In this document: in pieces, positions 26,289 through 35,393 of the stretch
Layout of the letters: each line of letters starts with the position of its first letter
How positions within the stretch are numbered: the stretch's first letter is position 1
Program-made: the position numbers and the translations under genes
The notes under the pieces: model-generated
Told to the model about the DNA's origin: nothing
Seen by the model: the letters and a program-made list of their open reading frames with translations, nothing else
Databases searched by the model: none
DNA from: Xylophilus ampelinus
GTDB taxonomy: Bacteria > Pseudomonadota > Gammaproteobacteria > Burkholderiales > Burkholderiaceae_C
Length of the DNA: 64,000 nt
NCBI RefSeq assembly: GCF_901875635.1
Contig: NZ_CABFMN010000079.1
Span: forward strand, 1 to 64,000
Direction of reading: 5' to 3'

Positions 26289-26333
26289 CAGAAATGCAAA
26301 ACCCGCCCGATGCACGTGGCACCAGGGCGGGTT
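26289..26333 (-). terminator. Minus-strand rho-independent terminator upstream of the lysis genes
   Basis: A perfect 9-bp stem (AACCCGCCC / GGGCGGGTT) is followed on the minus strand by TTTTGCATTT. It separates the tail-tip genes from the lysis module, so lysis needs read-through or its own promoter. Confidence 0.75.
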
Positions 26334-26357
26334 CAGGGGTCAGCTGAAAGTTGGGGT

Positions 26358-26579
26358 TCAGATTTCGATGATCTCCAGCGTCAGGCTGGGCGCGACGCCT
26401 TCGATGACGTCGTCACGCACGAACACCTTCTGGCCGATGGCGGCGCTGCCGCGTGCGCGGATCAGACCGCCACCCGGCAAGGCGACGGTCACCACGCCGG
26501 AGCCGACACCCACCACCGTGCCCGCCTGTAACGGCGGATCAGGAATGAGCTGGCGGAACTGCTCGTAGAGGTTATGCAT
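26358..26579 (-). CDS. Small phage protein, function unknown
   Basis: A 73-residue protein, MHNLYEQFRQLIPDPP then TVVGVGSGVVTVALPGGGL and QKVFVRDDVIEGVAPSL. The alternating pattern suggests a small beta-barrel (OB-like or tail-spike-base) domain. Its start overlaps the stop of the 670-residue tail protein by eight bases, so it belongs to the tail-tip operon. No family recognised. Confidence 0.65.
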   Translation of the reverse strand: MHNLYEQFRQLIPDPPLQAGTVVGVGSGVVTVALPGGGLIRARGSAAIGQKVFVRDDVIEGVAPSLTLEIIEI

Positions 26580-28584
26580 GGCTCTGCACCCCCAAGATCT
26601 GCCAGACCTCCGGCATCCCGGCCTCTATCTGCGTCGAGCGCACGAGGCCCAGCCGCGTCACGCTGCCGTCTTGGTACTCGACGAACGCACCCGGCTCGAT
26701 GATTCCCGTCTCGGCCAGCACCGGCAGGCGCAGGCTCACCTCGATCTGTTGCCCGGTTTCGGCCAGCACGGCGATGCCACGCTGACGCGCGGCAGCGGCC
26801 TCGGTGATCAGCGCATCGACCACCATCGGTGCCAGCACATCGCCCGCCGTGCCTGCGCGAGTGACCTGACCCAGCACACCGACGTCCTCCCCGGACACGA
26901 ACACGCGGTTGTAGCCGGGCTTCTCCACCCAGCGCAGCGACTCGCGGGCCACGGCATCCACCGGCAGCACGAAGTCGGGCGTGACGGTGCTCCATTCCCA
27001 CGCCGCGGCCGGATAGCGATGGCGCACGCGGATGCTCTGGTCGGACGGATGCGGAATCAGGTATCCCCCGGCGGCGCTGGCAATAGCAACCAAGGCTTCC
27101 ATCCACGTGCCCTGCTGGGTGAACACCCCGGACGGGACGTTCCAGTCCGTCAGGCCCCAATCGATGTTCCAGCCCAGCGGGATGCCGTTGAGCGTCAGCA
27201 CGTCGTCCATCAGCTGCCGCGCGGTGCGCGCCTGCGGCTGCTGGAAATTCATCACCGGCGCGTAGGGGGCGGCCAGCACAGCGTTTCGCCCACGGCCCGA
27301 GATGCGGATGCTCGCGTCGCCAAACACCCGCTCGCGGCTGATGCTCTCGGCCAGCACCCGGAAGGCTGTGCCGTTGACGCTGGCCACCAGTTCGACCGGG
27401 CCGCCGTTGCTGCCGGGCGCGACGAGGCTTTCTGCGGCGGCGGGCAGTTGCGCATCGAAGCCCCACGTCCAGGACGCGGCGTCGAGCGACAGCGAGAGAT
27501 TGAACACCGGCACGGGCAAGCCATCGGGCAGCCGGTGCAGGGTCACGTTGTTGGTCACGAAATAGACCCTCCGGATGGGAACGACCACCGGCTCGCCATC
27601 GGGCGGCTCGATGTGGTTTTCGCAGAAGAACAGCAGGTGGGGACCGGCAGGAGCCAGCGCAGCGAACAGCAGGTGGCCGCTCGGCGTGTAGCAGCGCGGC
27701 GGTTTGGGCGGCTCGGGGATCACCCACACGCTGATGCCGGGCGGTGGCCGCATCGCTTCCTGGTACAGCCCGCGCCATCCCACCGGTCGGCGGCTCGCGC
27801 TCTGGAAGTCCGTGCCCTGGCGCTGCGTCAGCGGTCGGGCGTTCTGCCAGAGGGCGAGCCGACCGGCGCGCTTGCTACGGTCACCGTCCTGATGCGCGAA
27901 GCGCGTGGCGTCGCGCAAACGGGTGGCGTTCTGGAACACGCCCGTCTGAATCTGCGCGATGGGCGTCGCGTTCTCGTGGGCGAACCCGGTTGCGCCGTGC
28001 AAGCGCGTCGCCTGCTGCTGGGCGGTGCGCCGCAGCAGCGGCTCGGCCACCAAGATTGGTGGCAGGCGGTGCGCGATGCCGTGAACCGACACAGCCCCAC
28101 GCTGCCACGCCGCGCCCCAGCCTGCGGGCGTGGCCGTCGCATCCTGCTGGCGCTGCGCTGCGCCGCCCTCGTGCTGCACGGCCTGCTGCCACTCGTGCGC
28201 CGTTTGGCCGACCGTCGGGCGCTGCGTGCGCGAGGCGTAGCGCACCTCGCCGGTGAACACCACGCCGGGCAGGCTGGCCACGCCGACGTTGAGCGGCACG
28301 CTCGGGCGCAGGATCAGTGTGCTGACTGTCAGGCCCGGCAGTTCTGCCAGCAACTCGGCTCGGGCCGGAGGGATGAACTTGATCACGACCACCGGCAGCG
28401 GCAGCGTGGCACGCACCGTCACATCGTCGCGCGGGGCGATGTAGTTCGCCCCGAACACCAAGTTGGCGTCGGCGGCAGCCGGTTGATCGAACAACAGATC
28501 GACCAGCGGGGGGCCGACCACCACTGTAGCGGCGGGCACGGGCAACGTGGCGAACAGGGTCACCTCGTTGGGAGCGGCAGGCAC
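26572..28584 (-). CDS. Large tail-tip or hub protein
   Basis: A 670-residue protein with a GTG start. Residues 1-130 look like repeated beta segments (ATLPVPAATVVVGPPLVDLL, VRATLPLPVVVIKFIPP). Residues about 125-285 are unusual, rich in Gln/Ala/Arg/His, with recurring WQ-A, ATR and FAH patterns (GATGFAHENATPIA, DATRFAHQDGDRSK). The C-terminal half (RRVYFVTNNVTLHRLPDG, LSLSLDAASWTWGFDAQLP, RTARQLMDDVLTLNGIPLGW) resembles baseplate-hub/tail-protein domains that bind the tail tube end. It is a virion protein by position; the exact role is inferred. Confidence 0.7.
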   Translation of the reverse strand: MPAAPNEVTLFATLPVPAATVVVGPPLVDLLFDQPAAADANLVFGANYIAPRDDVTVRATLPLPVVVIKFIPPARAELLAELPGLTVSTLILRPSVPLNVGVASLPGVVFTGEVRYASRTQRPTVGQTAHEWQQAVQHEGGAAQRQQDATATPAGWGAAWQRGAVSVHGIAHRLPPILVAEPLLRRTAQQQATRLHGATGFAHENATPIAQIQTGVFQNATRLRDATRFAHQDGDRSKRAGRLALWQNARPLTQRQGTDFQSASRRPVGWRGLYQEAMRPPPGISVWVIPEPPKPPRCYTPSGHLLFAALAPAGPHLLFFCENHIEPPDGEPVVVPIRRVYFVTNNVTLHRLPDGLPVPVFNLSLSLDAASWTWGFDAQLPAAAESLVAPGSNGGPVELVASVNGTAFRVLAESISRERVFGDASIRISGRGRNAVLAAPYAPVMNFQQPQARTARQLMDDVLTLNGIPLGWNIDWGLTDWNVPSGVFTQQGTWMEALVAIASAAGGYLIPHPSDQSIRVRHRYPAAAWEWSTVTPDFVLPVDAVARESLRWVEKPGYNRVFVSGEDVGVLGQVTRAGTAGDVLAPMVVDALITEAAAARQRGIAVLAETGQQIEVSLRLPVLAETGIIEPGAFVEYQDGSVTRLGLVRSTQIEAGMPEVWQILGVQSHA

Positions 28585-28587
28585 GGC

Positions 28588-28983
28588 TTACCCCAAGATG
28601 GCCGACACCATCCGTGCATCTCCACCGAGATACAGGTTGGTGCTGGCCAGTTTCACGTCGCCACTGCCGTCCGTGCCGCTGCAATCCAGATCCAAGGCAG
28701 TCACGTCATTGCCGTTGACCAGCCGGGCCCAGGTGGCGATGCCAGTCGCCGCGATCAGCCCATCCTCCTGCTGCGTCAGTGTGAGCAGCCCACCCGCAAT
28801 CGTGCCCGCAGGCTTGGTCAGCCTGATCTCCACCAGCATCGCACTGGTCGGCGTCGTGGACGGCGTGGCAGGCCGAGTCCCACCGTAGATGCGCAGTCGC
28901 GCCGGGTTGGCCCCCGCGTCTAGGAAGGCCAAGGTTCCCGCCAGCCGCGCCTCGTTGTGTTCGACAGTGATGGCGACGGTCAC
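28588..28983 (-). CDS. Phage virion protein, function unknown
   Basis: A 131-residue protein starting at a GTG overlapped with the upstream stop. Composition is beta-rich (EHNEARLAGTLAFLDAGA, LRIYGGTRPATP, LVEIRLTKPAGTIAGG). It lies in the tail-tip block, three bases before the hub gene. Probably a small tail-tip accessory protein. Confidence 0.6.
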   Translation of the reverse strand: MTVAITVEHNEARLAGTLAFLDAGANPARLRIYGGTRPATPSTTPTSAMLVEIRLTKPAGTIAGGLLTLTQQEDGLIAATGIATWARLVNGNDVTALDLDCSGTDGSGDVKLASTNLYLGGDARMVSAILG

Positions 28984-30065
28984 GGCATCAACTCCGGACG
29001 AAGGTTGTCCGCGATCACGGCGCGGTACATCTGCTTGTGGTCGTAGCTGACCACGGTGTAGCGCTGGGACAGATCGATCAGGTCGAACCGGTAAGCACCC
29101 GTGGTGTCGCTCCAGGTTTCGGCCACCAGGACGCGGGTGTTCTCGCTGATGAGCTGCACCCGCCGCACCAGGGGCTGGTCAGGCTGGCCCTTCTCCTTGA
29201 CCGTTCCGGCGATGAAGCCGTGGCCGCTGAAGTGGATGTCCTTGCGGCCGTTGGAAATCGGATGGAAGTGCCAGTCGTAGCCACCACCTCGGTTCCACAA
29301 CTCCGAGTTGGGACTGTTCAAGCGCATCAGGTCGCAGTCGGCGTTGACGCCGATGGCGGCGGCGGGATCGGGCAGCACCGAGGTCGATCCACCGGCCAGC
29401 GGCAGCAAATCATCGGCGGCATTCACACCCACCGTCGCGGGAAACGCGGGCAGACCTGAAGGCGTGTCACCCGCAACGGCGTGGACGCGGGCCGTGGCCC
29501 CGTACAGGAACACACCCGGAATCAGCTTGCCCCGGTAGGCTGCATCCCCGACCTGGAACATCAGCACGCCACCGGCCTTGAACTGGATCATGCGCGCCCA
29601 CGGCACGCCGTTGGCATCGAAGGCTCCGACGATGACCTCACAACGCAGGATCAAGCGCTGGCCGACGTTGAAAGTCGGTGCCACGTCCGCAACACCGGCG
29701 ACTGCTTTGGCTCCATCGTTGACACCCCCCGTCACTGCCGCGCCGTCGCCGAAGCCACTGTTCCAGCGTGTCACGCTCCACGCACCGTCAATATGCGCGA
29801 ACCGGTAGCCCTCAGAACCGTTGCCGGTGGTCATCCACAAGCCGAGGTGCTTGCGGGCGCTCTGGTCGGTCAGAAACTCGACATCCGTCTCGAACCAGAA
29901 GTCGCCGTGGGCGGCTTCGTTGAAGCGCAGGATGGACTGGCTGTTCGGGGCCGAGATGTCGATGGACTGCTGCGCGCTGTTGTGTGTCGCGGCCATTCCG
30001 CCGAGGACTGCGGTGTAGCCAGTGGCAGGTGCCGTGGCGAAGGATTCGCTCAGCGGGTAGCTCAT
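28980..30065 (-). CDS. Phage structural protein with a jelly-roll-like N-terminal domain
   Basis: A 361-residue protein. The N-terminal 190 residues (FNEAAHGDFWFETDVEFLTD, KHLGLWMTTGNGSEGYRFAH) look like a concanavalin/LamG-type beta-sandwich. The C-terminal part (HFSGHGFIAGTVKEKGQPDQ, VRRVQLISENTRVLVAETWS, DTTGAYRFDLIDLSQRYTVV) is a carboxypeptidase-regulatory-like beta domain. Such pairs occur in receptor-binding or tail-tip proteins. Carbohydrate contact is plausible but not shown. Confidence 0.65.
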   Translation of the reverse strand: MSYPLSESFATAPATGYTAVLGGMAATHNSAQQSIDISAPNSQSILRFNEAAHGDFWFETDVEFLTDQSARKHLGLWMTTGNGSEGYRFAHIDGAWSVTRWNSGFGDGAAVTGGVNDGAKAVAGVADVAPTFNVGQRLILRCEVIVGAFDANGVPWARMIQFKAGGVLMFQVGDAAYRGKLIPGVFLYGATARVHAVAGDTPSGLPAFPATVGVNAADDLLPLAGGSTSVLPDPAAAIGVNADCDLMRLNSPNSELWNRGGGYDWHFHPISNGRKDIHFSGHGFIAGTVKEKGQPDQPLVRRVQLISENTRVLVAETWSDTTGAYRFDLIDLSQRYTVVSYDHKQMYRAVIADNLRPELMP

Positions 30066-30068
30066 GGC

Positions 30069-31334
30069 TTACCTCCACGGGCCAGTGATGTCGAACGCGA
30101 TCTGTGCGCCTTCGGTTTCCGAGCTGTACTGCGTCCTGACCAGCAAGAAGCGCTTGCCCGCCTGTCCGACCACGTTGTCGACGATGGTCTGATCGCTGTA
30201 GGGGCGGTCTTGGGGCATCCACAGCATCCCCGGCAGGATGCCGCGCATATGGCCGTCCTCTTGCCTCACGTAGGTAGGCAGCAACCACAGGCTGTAGTCC
30301 GCCCCGTTCGGGAACGGCGTCGGGCCCCGACCGCAGATTTGCTGGCCGTTGTTCGTGTTCAGGGACGTCAGGCCGAAGCGAACAGGGTTGCCGAGCTGGG
30401 TGTGGTTGCGCAGCAGCACCTTGCCCGTGAAGTCCAGCGACGAGACCAGACCGTAGCCGCTGAACTGCCCGGGATAGCTCCAGTAGTTGCTCATGCCCGA
30501 GTAGTTGTCGTCGGCAGCCAGCACCGTGGCGTAGTTGTCGCCCGGCTTGAAGCTCGTGATGTCGCCGAAGCAGTAGCAGTTGCGGCCATACCAGCCGTAG
30601 CCCGCCGCGTTGGTGCAGAACAGGAAGAACAGGCGGTCGTCACCGATCAGCACCCAGTTACGGCCGCCGCCACCGCTGTCGCCGTTGCTCTCGTACTGAT
30701 TGCTTCGGGCGTGGAACCATTTGTACCAACCCCACTGGCTGGCCGTGACCTGCTTCCAGTTCTGCGTCGGGTTGTTCGGGTCGTAGGGAGCCTGCGCGCC
30801 AACGATGGTGTCGATGTCCGACAGGTCTTCGACGATGCCGACGTTGGCCCACTTGGCCCAGCCCGTCGTGTAGTTGGGCGTCTTGAGGCTGTTGTCGATC
30901 AGCAGCAGGTTCTGCGGCGACTGCGGGTTCTTGCTGCGGTAGGCGGCCTTGCTCGTTCCCGCGAACGGCTTCTCCCAGCCGAGTGGAGCCACCTTGGCAC
31001 TCAGGTTCGTGGTGGTCGTCGCGGGCGACACCGGTGCTCCCGTCACCGCGTAGGTGAAGGCGGTCGTGGTCGTCGTCAGTACGCGGAACGATCCGTTGTA
31101 CTCGGGCTGCTCGGCTCCCGCGATCTCGACCACCTGAAATGGCCGATAGGCGTGCCCGCTGGAAATGGTGGCCGTGGCCACGCCATCGACACAGGTCAGC
31201 GTGTCGATGGCCTTCAAGGCGAAGCCGTTGACGAGACAGGCGTCGAGCATCGTCACCAGATCGCCCCAGTTGTTGCTGATCTGCGGCGCGCCGGTCATGC
31301 CGCTGTTGAAGTATTTGACAGTGAGGTCAGCCAT
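30069..31334 (-). CDS. Phage tail-associated structural protein
   Basis: A 421-residue protein with an N-terminal segment (MADLTVKYFNSGMTGAPQIS) and an aromatic, asparagine- and glycine-rich centre (CTNAAGYGWYGRNCYCFGDI, YSGMSNYWSYPGQFSGYG). The composition is typical of virion fibres or tail-tip proteins. It stands between the large modular protein and the jelly-roll protein in one operon. I do not recognise a catalytic motif. Confidence 0.62.
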   Translation of the reverse strand: MADLTVKYFNSGMTGAPQISNNWGDLVTMLDACLVNGFALKAIDTLTCVDGVATATISSGHAYRPFQVVEIAGAEQPEYNGSFRVLTTTTTAFTYAVTGAPVSPATTTTNLSAKVAPLGWEKPFAGTSKAAYRSKNPQSPQNLLLIDNSLKTPNYTTGWAKWANVGIVEDLSDIDTIVGAQAPYDPNNPTQNWKQVTASQWGWYKWFHARSNQYESNGDSGGGGRNWVLIGDDRLFFLFCTNAAGYGWYGRNCYCFGDITSFKPGDNYATVLAADDNYSGMSNYWSYPGQFSGYGLVSSLDFTGKVLLRNHTQLGNPVRFGLTSLNTNNGQQICGRGPTPFPNGADYSLWLLPTYVRQEDGHMRGILPGMLWMPQDRPYSDQTIVDNVVGQAGKRFLLVRTQYSSETEGAQIAFDITGPWR

Positions 31335-31352
31335 TGCATTGATTCCTTATGG

Positions 31353-34300
31353 TCAAGGGGTGTCGACGTCGCCGCGAATCAGCAACGTGAAGTGGTCGTC
31401 GGGCACGGACTCCGGCCCCTGCTGGACGGTGCGCACCACCCACACCGGGAACTGGCTGCCGATGGTGTTGAAGCGCAGCACGTTGCCGGTGGCCCAGCCG
31501 TTGCCCCAACCGAGCGCGGGCAGGCGGAAGTACGGCACCCCGGTCGCCGGGTTGTTGGGCGCGCAGTCGGCGCTGGTGTTGCCGGTGGCGATCACGCCGA
31601 CGTTCTCGCCGATGACCTCGAACGAGGTGCTGTTGGTCATGCGCACCACCCAGCGTTCGGTGAGCGCCCCGCGATTGCTGACCGTGATCGGGTACTGGGT
31701 GTGGTTGAAGGTGGCGGTGGCGGCGCTGCCCACCAACTCATCCGACCAGCCGCCGTTCCAGGTGCTCTGGTCGAACACGAGATTCACGCGGGCGAACAGA
31801 TCACCGGCCACCAGCGCGCTGGAGACGAAGCTGCCGGAGGCGGGATCGCCGGGACTGGCCAGCGGATAGGCGTGCGTCAGAGGCCGCGTGAAGCTGATCT
31901 CGCCGTTGATCTGTACATCGCGCACCACGGCCATGTCCTCGATGCGGTGCTCGATGGTCACGGGCTGGCTGTAGCCGGTCACGTCGGTGAAGGTGACCGT
32001 GCCCGCTTCCAGATCGGTGACGTAGCCGGTGTGGATCACCACGCCGTCGTTTCCGACCACGCGCACCCGGGACAGGCGAACGCGGGCGCAGTCGATGGTC
32101 TGGCCGTTGCTGACCGACGTGGTGATGCGTCCGGTATGGCCCACCACCGCAAAGCCACCCGGTCGGAAGATCGGCACCCGACCGTCGCTGGGCAGGCGCA
32201 CCGGATCGATGCCCAACAGCGCCGCGTCCAGGGGCAGATAGCTGTAGGCCACGGCGCTGTAGCGCAGGCTGGATGCCGCCACCGGCTCGGGCCGGAAGAT
32301 CTTGCCGTCCGGACGGACGTTCTCGGCGTCGAACCATGGCTCCGTCTCGTTGCCCGCCGCCGTGACCACGGTGCCAAAGCGCACACGCACGAGGCCGGTG
32401 TCGTAATCGACATTGCCGCTGACGCCGGACGCGCTGATCGCGCCGTCGATCCCTGCCGTCACGGTCTGCGTGCCGCCCACGGCACGGGCGAACTGGATGG
32501 ACAGCGACCCCGGGCGCAGCGGCGCGGCACCGGTGCGAAACACGTACTCGCTGGAGATGTTCTCGCCGACCGTGGTCACGCAACTGGCGCGCGTGATGCT
32601 GTTGGCCGCGCCCGCCGACCAGGAGCTGAGCGTCACCGCACCCGAGAGGTAGTTGATGCCGCCACGCGTGACCCAGCCGCTGGGCGTGAATTCGCGCAGC
32701 GTGCCCTGACCGTTGTCGCCCCAGGGCTGGCTGCCTGCGATGGCCAGCAGCACCGTGCCGGTCACCACCTGCGCGTTCACCCCGGGCACCAGCCGAAACG
32801 ACGGGCTAAATGTGAACGTCTCGCTGTGGTTGCTGGTCGAGCCCGCACTGTTGTAGCGCAGCTTGACGTAGCCGGACTCGTCGTTTGGGTACAGCGACGG
32901 CGCGTCCACGTAGCGGATGCCGCCGTAATTGAGGCGGAACATCTGGCCCACGCCCGCAGCCCAACCAAGGCGCTGCGCACCATAGACGGGACTTGGAATC
33001 TTGACAGTGACGTCGGGCTGGAACTGCACCGCCCCGGTGGCGTAGTCGACGCTGCCGATGACGACGCCGGAGCGCAGGACGTTGCCCGCACCATCGTCGC
33101 GGGCGTATTGCGTGGGATCGACGCCGTTCCACAGGCCCAACCCCATCGCCTGAATCTGCTGCAGCGTGTAGACCCCGAGCACGGCGGTGTCGGTCAGGGT
33201 GTTCCATTCGATCTCCAGCGAACCCGGCTCGATGGAGCCCAGGGTCGCGGTCACCGGCACCTTGCCCTGACCGTCGCGCGAGGGGTGCGCGAAGCTGTCT
33301 TCCTGCTTGGGGCCCGCGACGTAGTCCACCGTCAGCAGGCTGCCTACCGGCGGCAGGACATTGGGGGCGAAGCTCAAGAGGTTTTGCGCGACGTTCAGCT
33401 CGCCAGTGGCGGCTCCACTGAGCGTGCCGGAGGTGGCTGCGGAAGCCGTGCGCGTGCCGGTGCCGCTTTCGTGCGGCCAGGTGATGGTGAGCGTGCCCGG
33501 CTGCACGCTCTTGCCTTCGGGCGGGGCAAGCTGCATGGCCTGCGATGCCTTGAGGGTGGCGGTCGGCTGCTGCGTTTCCTGCGTCGGCACATTCCACGTC
33601 AGGATCAGCGACGAGCCGACATCGGGTAGCGCACCCAGCGTCACCACGAAGGCTCCGGTGTTCTTGTTGAAGGTGCCCGCGCCGTAGCTGGCGTCCAGCC
33701 CTTTGAGCGAGCCGTTGCCGCCGTCCGACAGCACGTACCAGCGGCCCTGCGCCATGTAGTTGATGGCGAGCGTGCCGGGCTGCGGCACCGGGCTCACGGT
33801 GCCGACGTAGGACTGGCTGCGTGATTCCGGCGTGACCGCAATCTCCGCGCTTTGCGGCGCACGCTGCACAGACGCGGCGGGCGTGTAGGTGACGGCCTTG
33901 CTACCCGCCATCGAACCGGAGTTCAGGCTCAGGATGCCGTTGGCGTAGTCGATGGTGCCCAGCGTTCCACTGGCGGTTTTGAGCAGGCCCGCATCGTCGA
34001 AGATCGTGATGCCATCGGTGACGATGGACAGCGACCCCGGCAGGCAACCGCCCGGCAGATTGAATTTGAGGCTGGTGTTCCAAGCGTGGCTGGCCGTGTA
34101 GCTCACGGGTGCCGCGCTCGGCACCGGCAGGCCCGCTGCGGCATACGGCGGCACGAAGGAGATCGGGGTCTCGGTCTGGGCGCTGGGCACGAGCTGCGTG
34201 TAGATGGACGCGCCCTTGAGTGTGAAGTCGCCGACGTTGGCCGCTTGCGTCAGCGGTACCACGCCGACGTAGGTGCCCGCGTCAGCCACCACCGTGTCGC

Positions 34301-34961
34301 GCGTGCGGGTGGCGTTGGCGGCGCGCGTGAAGCTGCGCGTCGCGGGCGAGCCGGTGAAGTCGAAGCGCAGCGCGTCGCTGATCGCCACCGTGACCACCGC
34401 CGCCTTGTAGTCCTGGTCGGTGTTGTAGGTGAAGCTGCGCTCGACCACCGAGACGGCGGTGGCACGGATGTACTGCTCCTTCTGCGTGGGCAGCCCTTCG
34501 TTCTCGATCAAGACAAGGGTCTGGCCGACGTTGGGCACGGCGTCCGAGAGGCGCTGGAACAGCTGCACCACGCGCTGGCCCGCGATGTGGTTCTCGAACA
34601 GATAGCCCGCCCACTCAGGGCCCTTGTTGAGATAGGCCTCGATGCGGGTCTGCGCCTGCTCCCGGGTGTCGAAGGTCTTCTTGGTGGAGAACAGCGTGAC
34701 GCTGACGCGTGCGTCCTGCGGCGGCTGGGCCACGATGACGTTGGCCCCGAAGTAGGTGTCGGTGTCGTCGGTGGCCACCTGCACGAAGCTCTTGCGCAGA
34801 TTGACGCGGCCTCCGGCGCGATCCAGCTCGGAGATGTCCGGAAAGATCGCGTTCGAGACGCCGTCGGGGATCACGAGGCCCGTGGGTGCGCCGCCGCCTT
34901 CGGGCACGTCCGCCATCACGGCGGACTTCAGCAGCTTCACATCGCCGGATTGAATCGGCAT
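31353..34961 (-). CDS. Large modular virion protein with repeated beta domains
   Basis: A 1202-residue protein. The start at 34961 (MPIQSGDVKLLKSAVMAD) follows GGAG and overlaps the upstream stop (TGATG). Residues 1-300 form a conserved phage structural head. From about 305 a module recurs: a P-G-(S/T)-L-x-I strand, a variable insert, then (I/V)DY-x-(N/T)-G-x-(L/V). It occurs near residues 307-345, 395-441, 488-530, 579-647, 733-778 and 817-862. The C-terminus returns to another type of beta-rich sequence. It is probably a tail fibre/tip component placed after the tape measure gene. Confidence 0.72.
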   Translation of the reverse strand: MPIQSGDVKLLKSAVMADVPEGGGAPTGLVIPDGVSNAIFPDISELDRAGGRVNLRKSFVQVATDDTDTYFGANVIVAQPPQDARVSVTLFSTKKTFDTREQAQTRIEAYLNKGPEWAGYLFENHIAGQRVVQLFQRLSDAVPNVGQTLVLIENEGLPTQKEQYIRATAVSVVERSFTYNTDQDYKAAVVTVAISDALRFDFTGSPATRSFTRAANATRTRDTVVADAGTYVGVVPLTQAANVGDFTLKGASIYTQLVPSAQTETPISFVPPYAAAGLPVPSAAPVSYTASHAWNTSLKFNLPGGCLPGSLSIVTDGITIFDDAGLLKTASGTLGTIDYANGILSLNSGSMAGSKAVTYTPAASVQRAPQSAEIAVTPESRSQSYVGTVSPVPQPGTLAINYMAQGRWYVLSDGGNGSLKGLDASYGAGTFNKNTGAFVVTLGALPDVGSSLILTWNVPTQETQQPTATLKASQAMQLAPPEGKSVQPGTLTITWPHESGTGTRTASAATSGTLSGAATGELNVAQNLLSFAPNVLPPVGSLLTVDYVAGPKQEDSFAHPSRDGQGKVPVTATLGSIEPGSLEIEWNTLTDTAVLGVYTLQQIQAMGLGLWNGVDPTQYARDDGAGNVLRSGVVIGSVDYATGAVQFQPDVTVKIPSPVYGAQRLGWAAGVGQMFRLNYGGIRYVDAPSLYPNDESGYVKLRYNSAGSTSNHSETFTFSPSFRLVPGVNAQVVTGTVLLAIAGSQPWGDNGQGTLREFTPSGWVTRGGINYLSGAVTLSSWSAGAANSITRASCVTTVGENISSEYVFRTGAAPLRPGSLSIQFARAVGGTQTVTAGIDGAISASGVSGNVDYDTGLVRVRFGTVVTAAGNETEPWFDAENVRPDGKIFRPEPVAASSLRYSAVAYSYLPLDAALLGIDPVRLPSDGRVPIFRPGGFAVVGHTGRITTSVSNGQTIDCARVRLSRVRVVGNDGVVIHTGYVTDLEAGTVTFTDVTGYSQPVTIEHRIEDMAVVRDVQINGEISFTRPLTHAYPLASPGDPASGSFVSSALVAGDLFARVNLVFDQSTWNGGWSDELVGSAATATFNHTQYPITVSNRGALTERWVVRMTNSTSFEVIGENVGVIATGNTSADCAPNNPATGVPYFRLPALGWGNGWATGNVLRFNTIGSQFPVWVVRTVQQGPESVPDDHFTLLIRGDVDTP

Positions 34962-35371
34962 CAGGCAATCTCCAGAAATCGAAGGGTCAGTCGGTAGAAG
35001 TCGAAGCCGGATCGCGCCGGGAAACCCAGCACGGGTTCGGCCTCGATGGCGGCCTCCTGATGGCGGAAGGCGACCGTGAAGATGCGGGCGTCGGCGAAGG
35101 TCAACTCGAAGCGGCCCGTGGTGCTGCCCACCGCAATCGCGGCCCACGCCCGCAACTGCTCGACCGTGCCGCGCGTCACCCACGCCATGTCGGGCGCGCC
35201 CACCAGCGTGATCGGGCGTCCTGCCTGCCGGGTGGCGGACTGGATCAGCAAGGCCCCGGTGATCAGGTAGGACGTGGCCGCCACTGCGGGCGACCACGCG
35301 TGCTCGTCGCTCCACAGCAAGTCGTCGGGCAATGGCAGAGCCACCCCGGTTGCGAGGTTCTTCAGTTGCAT
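34961..35371 (-). CDS. Phage tail protein downstream of the tape measure (distal-tail-like)
   Basis: A 136-residue protein starting MQLKNLATGVALPLPDDLLW at 35371; the longer in-frame start at 35584 lies within the tape measure gene and is rejected. Sequence features include SYLITGALLIQSATRQAGRP, MAWVTRGTVEQLRAWAA and FRHQEAAIEAEPVLGFPARS. Size and place after the tape measure gene suit a distal tail protein. The assignment is positional. Confidence 0.65.
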   Translation of the reverse strand: MQLKNLATGVALPLPDDLLWSDEHAWSPAVAATSYLITGALLIQSATRQAGRPITLVGAPDMAWVTRGTVEQLRAWAAIAVGSTTGRFELTFADARIFTVAFRHQEAAIEAEPVLGFPARSGFDFYRLTLRFLEIA

Positions 35372-35393
35372 CGGGATACCTTGGGTGGTTGGC

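Noticed and set aside
29481..33629. Long plus-strand open frame of 1382 codons antisense to the tail-tip genes
   Set aside because: It crosses four minus-strand genes with clear starts and coupled stops; its translation is low-complexity arginine/valine-rich sequence, as expected opposite high-GC genes.
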